Positions 6,778-8,914 of a stretch of DNA of 8,914 nucleotides are shown piece after piece. The position numbers were made by a program, and so were the translations under genes. Below the pieces are notes generated by a model. The model did no database searches and was not told the origin of the DNA. It was given only the letters and a program-made list of their open reading frames with translations. Source of the DNA: an uncultured Rikenellaceae bacterium (lineage in GTDB: Bacteria; Bacteroidota; Bacteroidia; Bacteroidales; Rikenellaceae); NCBI GenBank assembly GCA_947038135.1, contig CAMQVM010000046.1, positions 1-8,914 on the forward strand. The letters run 5' to 3'. Within the stretch, counting starts at the first letter, position 1. The number at the start of each line of letters is the position of its first letter.

Positions 6778-7824
6778 ATGAAAAATAACAACACTATATC
6801 AATAGCAAAGGCAATAGCGATCATTTTAATGGTTGTTGGTCATGCAGGGTCTCCTTTATTGTTTAATAAAGTGGTCTACTCCTTTCGTATACCACTATTT
6901 TTGTTTGTGTCGGGCTATCTTTTTAAAGAGGTATATTTGAGTAGCCCTTTGAAGTTTGCTGGAAATAAAGTTAAAGGTCTGTATGTTCCATTTGTAAAAT
7001 GGTCGTTGATATTCTTGCTGTTGCACAATATTCTCTTCTCTTTAAATTTGTATGAGGTTTCATATACGTTTTGTGACTATGCAACAAAAATAGTTAAAAT
7101 ATTTACTATGACTGGTAGTGAAGAGTTGTTAGGAGGATTTTGGTTTCTTAAAGAGTTGTTATTTGTGTCTATTATTGGTTATTTGGTGATATGGATATGT
7201 GCTAAAAATGGAAATAAATATATCTACTTTGTTACTCTGCTATGTTTGATTGTAGCGTATGTGTTGAGTATAGTCAATTTTAAAATTCCTATGATTGATA
7301 GTAGTACCATATTAGGGTGTTTTATGTTTTTAAGTGGTTATGTATATTCTAATAGTAACTTAAAAGAGTATGGCTCTAAGTCTATTATAGCTATTATAGG
7401 ATTCGCAGTATGTGTGGTAGTGGGGTTGCAAGTGCCCGATATGGGTGGAATGGATGTTAAAGGAGGGGCTATTTTTATCTATGCGCCTGCTGCATTGTGT
7501 GGTATATTAGCAGTTTTGAGCCTATCTAAATTGATTGGTGATAAATCAAGTATAGTATCAACTATGTTGATTTATATAGGAAACTTAACGCTTTGTATTC
7601 TTATATTTCATTTTATAGCTATGAAGTTAGTCAGTCTATTTATAATCTATCTATATGATTACGATATATCTCGATTGTCAGAATTTCCTGTACTAGTTAA
7701 TGTTGGTGGGTTATGGTGGATACTATATTCAGTTGTTGGAGTAGCTGTTTCGATTTTGATGTGGAACGTTATTAAGTGGGTTGAATCTAAACAAAATTTA
7801 TGGTTGGTAAAGTTGAAAAAATGA
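6778..7824 (+). CDS. Membrane acyltransferase, family 3 (OafA-like)
   Basis: This 348-residue, very hydrophobic protein has about ten predicted membrane segments and is expected in the inner membrane. The family (Acyltransferase_3) transfers acetyl or other acyl groups to sugars of O-antigen, capsule or exopolysaccharide. The R/K-X10-H signature is present as K11 and H22 (in VVGHAG), followed by FRIPLFLFVSGYLF (36-49), where the family has its PLF..SG motif, and by FWFL (121-124) at the start of a later helix. The ATG at 6778 has a weak AAAGG (6767-6771) upstream. The stop overlaps the glycosyltransferase start (ATGA), indicating co-translation with a glycan assembly gene. The sequence is visibly more AT-rich than tadA, dprA and aspS, as is common for exchanged glycan loci. 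The acyl group and acceptor sugar are unknown. Confidence 0.88.
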   Translation: MKNNNTISIAKAIAIILMVVGHAGSPLLFNKVVYSFRIPLFLFVSGYLFKEVYLSSPLKFAGNKVKGLYVPFVKWSLIFLLLHNILFSLNLYEVSYTFCDYATKIVKIFTMTGSEELLGGFWFLKELLFVSIIGYLVIWICAKNGNKYIYFVTLLCLIVAYVLSIVNFKIPMIDSSTILGCFMFLSGYVYSNSNLKEYGSKSIIAIIGFAVCVVVGLQVPDMGGMDVKGGAIFIYAPAALCGILAVLSLSKLIGDKSSIVSTMLIYIGNLTLCILIFHFIAMKLVSLFIIYLYDYDISRLSEFPVLVNVGGLWWILYSVVGVAVSILMWNVIKWVESKQNLWLVKLKK

Positions 7825-8627
7825 TAGGAGTGGTAATCCTTAATTATAACACCTCAGGTGATTGTATTAGGTGTGTTGATCTTATTAAGAAGCAAAATTA
7901 TAATCTTTATGAGGTAATTATAGTTGATAATTGCTCTTGTGAACGTGATTTAAAAATATTACGAGAATATTGCAAGAAAAATACTATTACTCTTCTTTTA
8001 AGTAGCGAAAACAGAGGCTATTCGGCAGGCAATAATATAGGGTTGAGGTATTCGTTAGCTAAAGGTTATGAATATGCACTTGTATTGAATCCCGATGTTG
8101 AGTTGACAAACACTGAGTATATTAGTCGTATTTTAACTAAAATAGAGTCAGATATGCAGATAGCTGTTTTAGGAACCGATATTGTAAATAGATATGGTGT
8201 GCATCAAAACCCGATGCATAATGTATCTTATTTTGAAGAGATATCAGTAATCTATGAAGTTGTATATCGTAAAGTCAGAGAGTTGTTTAGAAAATGTTTT
8301 CCTGAAGGTGATAAGTATTGTAGTCAGCTATCAGGGTGTTGTTTGTTGTTGAGGTTATCTTTTGTTAAAGGTATTGGTTATTTTGATGAGGGGGTGTTTC
8401 TCTATTGTGAAGAAGATATACTCTCTAAGCAGGTTTTAAAAGGAGGGTGTGTCATGTATTATATGTCTGGTATATCTGCTTTTCATAATCATGTTACATC
8501 TCAAAAATATAATCTTAAAGAGAGGTTGCAATTATTATATGATAGTCGTGACTATTATCGTAAAAATTATTGTGATTGCTCTGAATTATCATTGAAAATA
8601 TTAACAAAATTCAGAGGGGTACTTTAG
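7821..8627 (+). CDS. Glycosyltransferase family 2 (rhamnosyltransferase-like)
   Basis: This 268-residue GT-A-fold transferase is probably cytoplasmic at the inner membrane face and adds a sugar to a lipid-linked glycan intermediate. Motifs counted from the ATG at 7821 are VVILNYNTSGDC (4-15), EVIIVDN (31-37), NRGYSAGNNIG (64-74), the metal-binding NPDVE (90-94), LSGCCLLL (170-177) and FDEGVFLYCEED (188-199), whose acidic residues fit the catalytic base position. This pattern resembles WbbL-type rhamnosyltransferases, but the donor sugar cannot be fixed from motifs. An in-frame ATG at 7800 would add seven residues. The ATG at 7821 is preferred because it overlaps the upstream stop as ATGA and places the first beta strand at the N-terminus as is usual in the family. 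It is followed after 39 bases by a polymerase-like gene. Confidence 0.9.
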   Translation: MIGVVILNYNTSGDCIRCVDLIKKQNYNLYEVIIVDNCSCERDLKILREYCKKNTITLLLSSENRGYSAGNNIGLRYSLAKGYEYALVLNPDVELTNTEYISRILTKIESDMQIAVLGTDIVNRYGVHQNPMHNVSYFEEISVIYEVVYRKVRELFRKCFPEGDKYCSQLSGCCLLLRLSFVKGIGYFDEGVFLYCEEDILSKQVLKGGCVMYYMSGISAFHNHVTSQKYNLKERLQLLYDSRDYYRKNYCDCSELSLKILTKFRGVL

Positions 8628-8666
8628 TGCAAAACTAGTAATAACAAAGGAATATTTATATACCAG

Positions 8667-8914
8667 ATGTCATTAATTAATAAACCTATAAATAGGCACA
8701 TAGCCATATTTTTTTTGATTCTAATGTGTGTGCAATACTTGCCAGTAGAAGGATATAGAGTTAGCTATATTAAGTTTACTGCAATGTGTTGTGCTCCGTT
8801 TATATGGTTTATTACATCGCCTAAGTTCTCACGGGCGTGGGTGTTGGGTGGCATCTATTTTACATCAATGTTTTTATCTGCTATCTACAATATAGACTCG
8901 TTCCGCCTCTCTTC
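8667..8914 (+). CDS. Putative polysaccharide polymerase (Wzy-like), cut by window edge
   Basis: From the ATG at 8667 the frame stays open for 82 codons to the right edge. The product starts MSLINKPINRHIAIFF and shows three hydrophobic, probably membrane-spanning segments at about 12-26, 34-50 and 57-74. The stretch VEGYRVSYIKF (27-37) and the ending SAIYNIDSFRLSS (71-83, the last residue incomplete) resemble the N-termini of Bacteroidota O-antigen/exopolysaccharide polymerases. It lies 39 bases after the glycosyltransferase gene in the same direction, with AAAGGA at 8646-8651 rather far upstream. Wzy polymerases join repeat units on the periplasmic side of the inner membrane. With most of the protein missing, a flippase or another multi-spanning protein remains possible. 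Confidence 0.6.
   Translation, partial: MSLINKPINRHIAIFFLILMCVQYLPVEGYRVSYIKFTAMCCAPFIWFITSPKFSRAWVLGGIYFTSMFLSAIYNIDSFRLS

Overview
The window looks like chromosomal DNA of a member of the Bacteroidota, most likely the order Bacteroidales. The evidence is a SusC/RagA-type TonB-dependent outer-membrane protein, promoter-like elements of the Bacteroidota type (TTG near -33 and TAnnTTTG near -7), no strong Shine-Dalgarno sequences, and DprA, TadA and AspRS proteins with Bacteroidota-like motif wording. The species cannot be named from the sequence.

Left part (1-3173): housekeeping DNA. A two-gene minus-strand unit holds tadA (tRNA adenosine-34 deaminase) and then dprA (recombination mediator, cut by the left window edge). 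The two genes overlap by one base (TAATG). A 124-base divergent intergenic region carries candidate promoters for both directions. Plus-strand aspS (aspartyl-tRNA synthetase) is complete and is followed by a perfect 18-bp hairpin with a T-run, a convincing intrinsic terminator.

Middle part (3174-6777): a long AT-rich leader holds no gene but has a 20-bp near-palindrome and three TGTAATT words. It is followed by a 1048-residue SusC-like beta-barrel protein. This protein is unusual. It has no usual N-terminal carboxypeptidase-regulatory-like domain, only a degenerate TonB-box-like segment, no SusD partner next to it, and a five-residue tandem repeat in what is probably a surface loop. The 196-bp gap after it repeats the leader's 12-mer AAGGTGTAATTT, again as part of a dyad.

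Right part (6778-8914): the start of a surface-glycan cluster, visibly more AT-rich than the left part. It contains an integral-membrane acyltransferase of family 3, a family 2 glycosyltransferase joined to it by an ATGA overlap, and the first 82 codons of a multi-spanning protein resembling O-antigen/exopolysaccharide polymerases. Together they could assemble, acylate and polymerise a repeat-unit glycan. The cluster continues past the right edge.

The best candidate for something undescribed is the stripped-down, SusD-less SusC homologue beside the glycan cluster, with a shared upstream motif that may link their control. No CRISPR array, tRNA, rRNA, insertion sequence or recognised defence system is visible.
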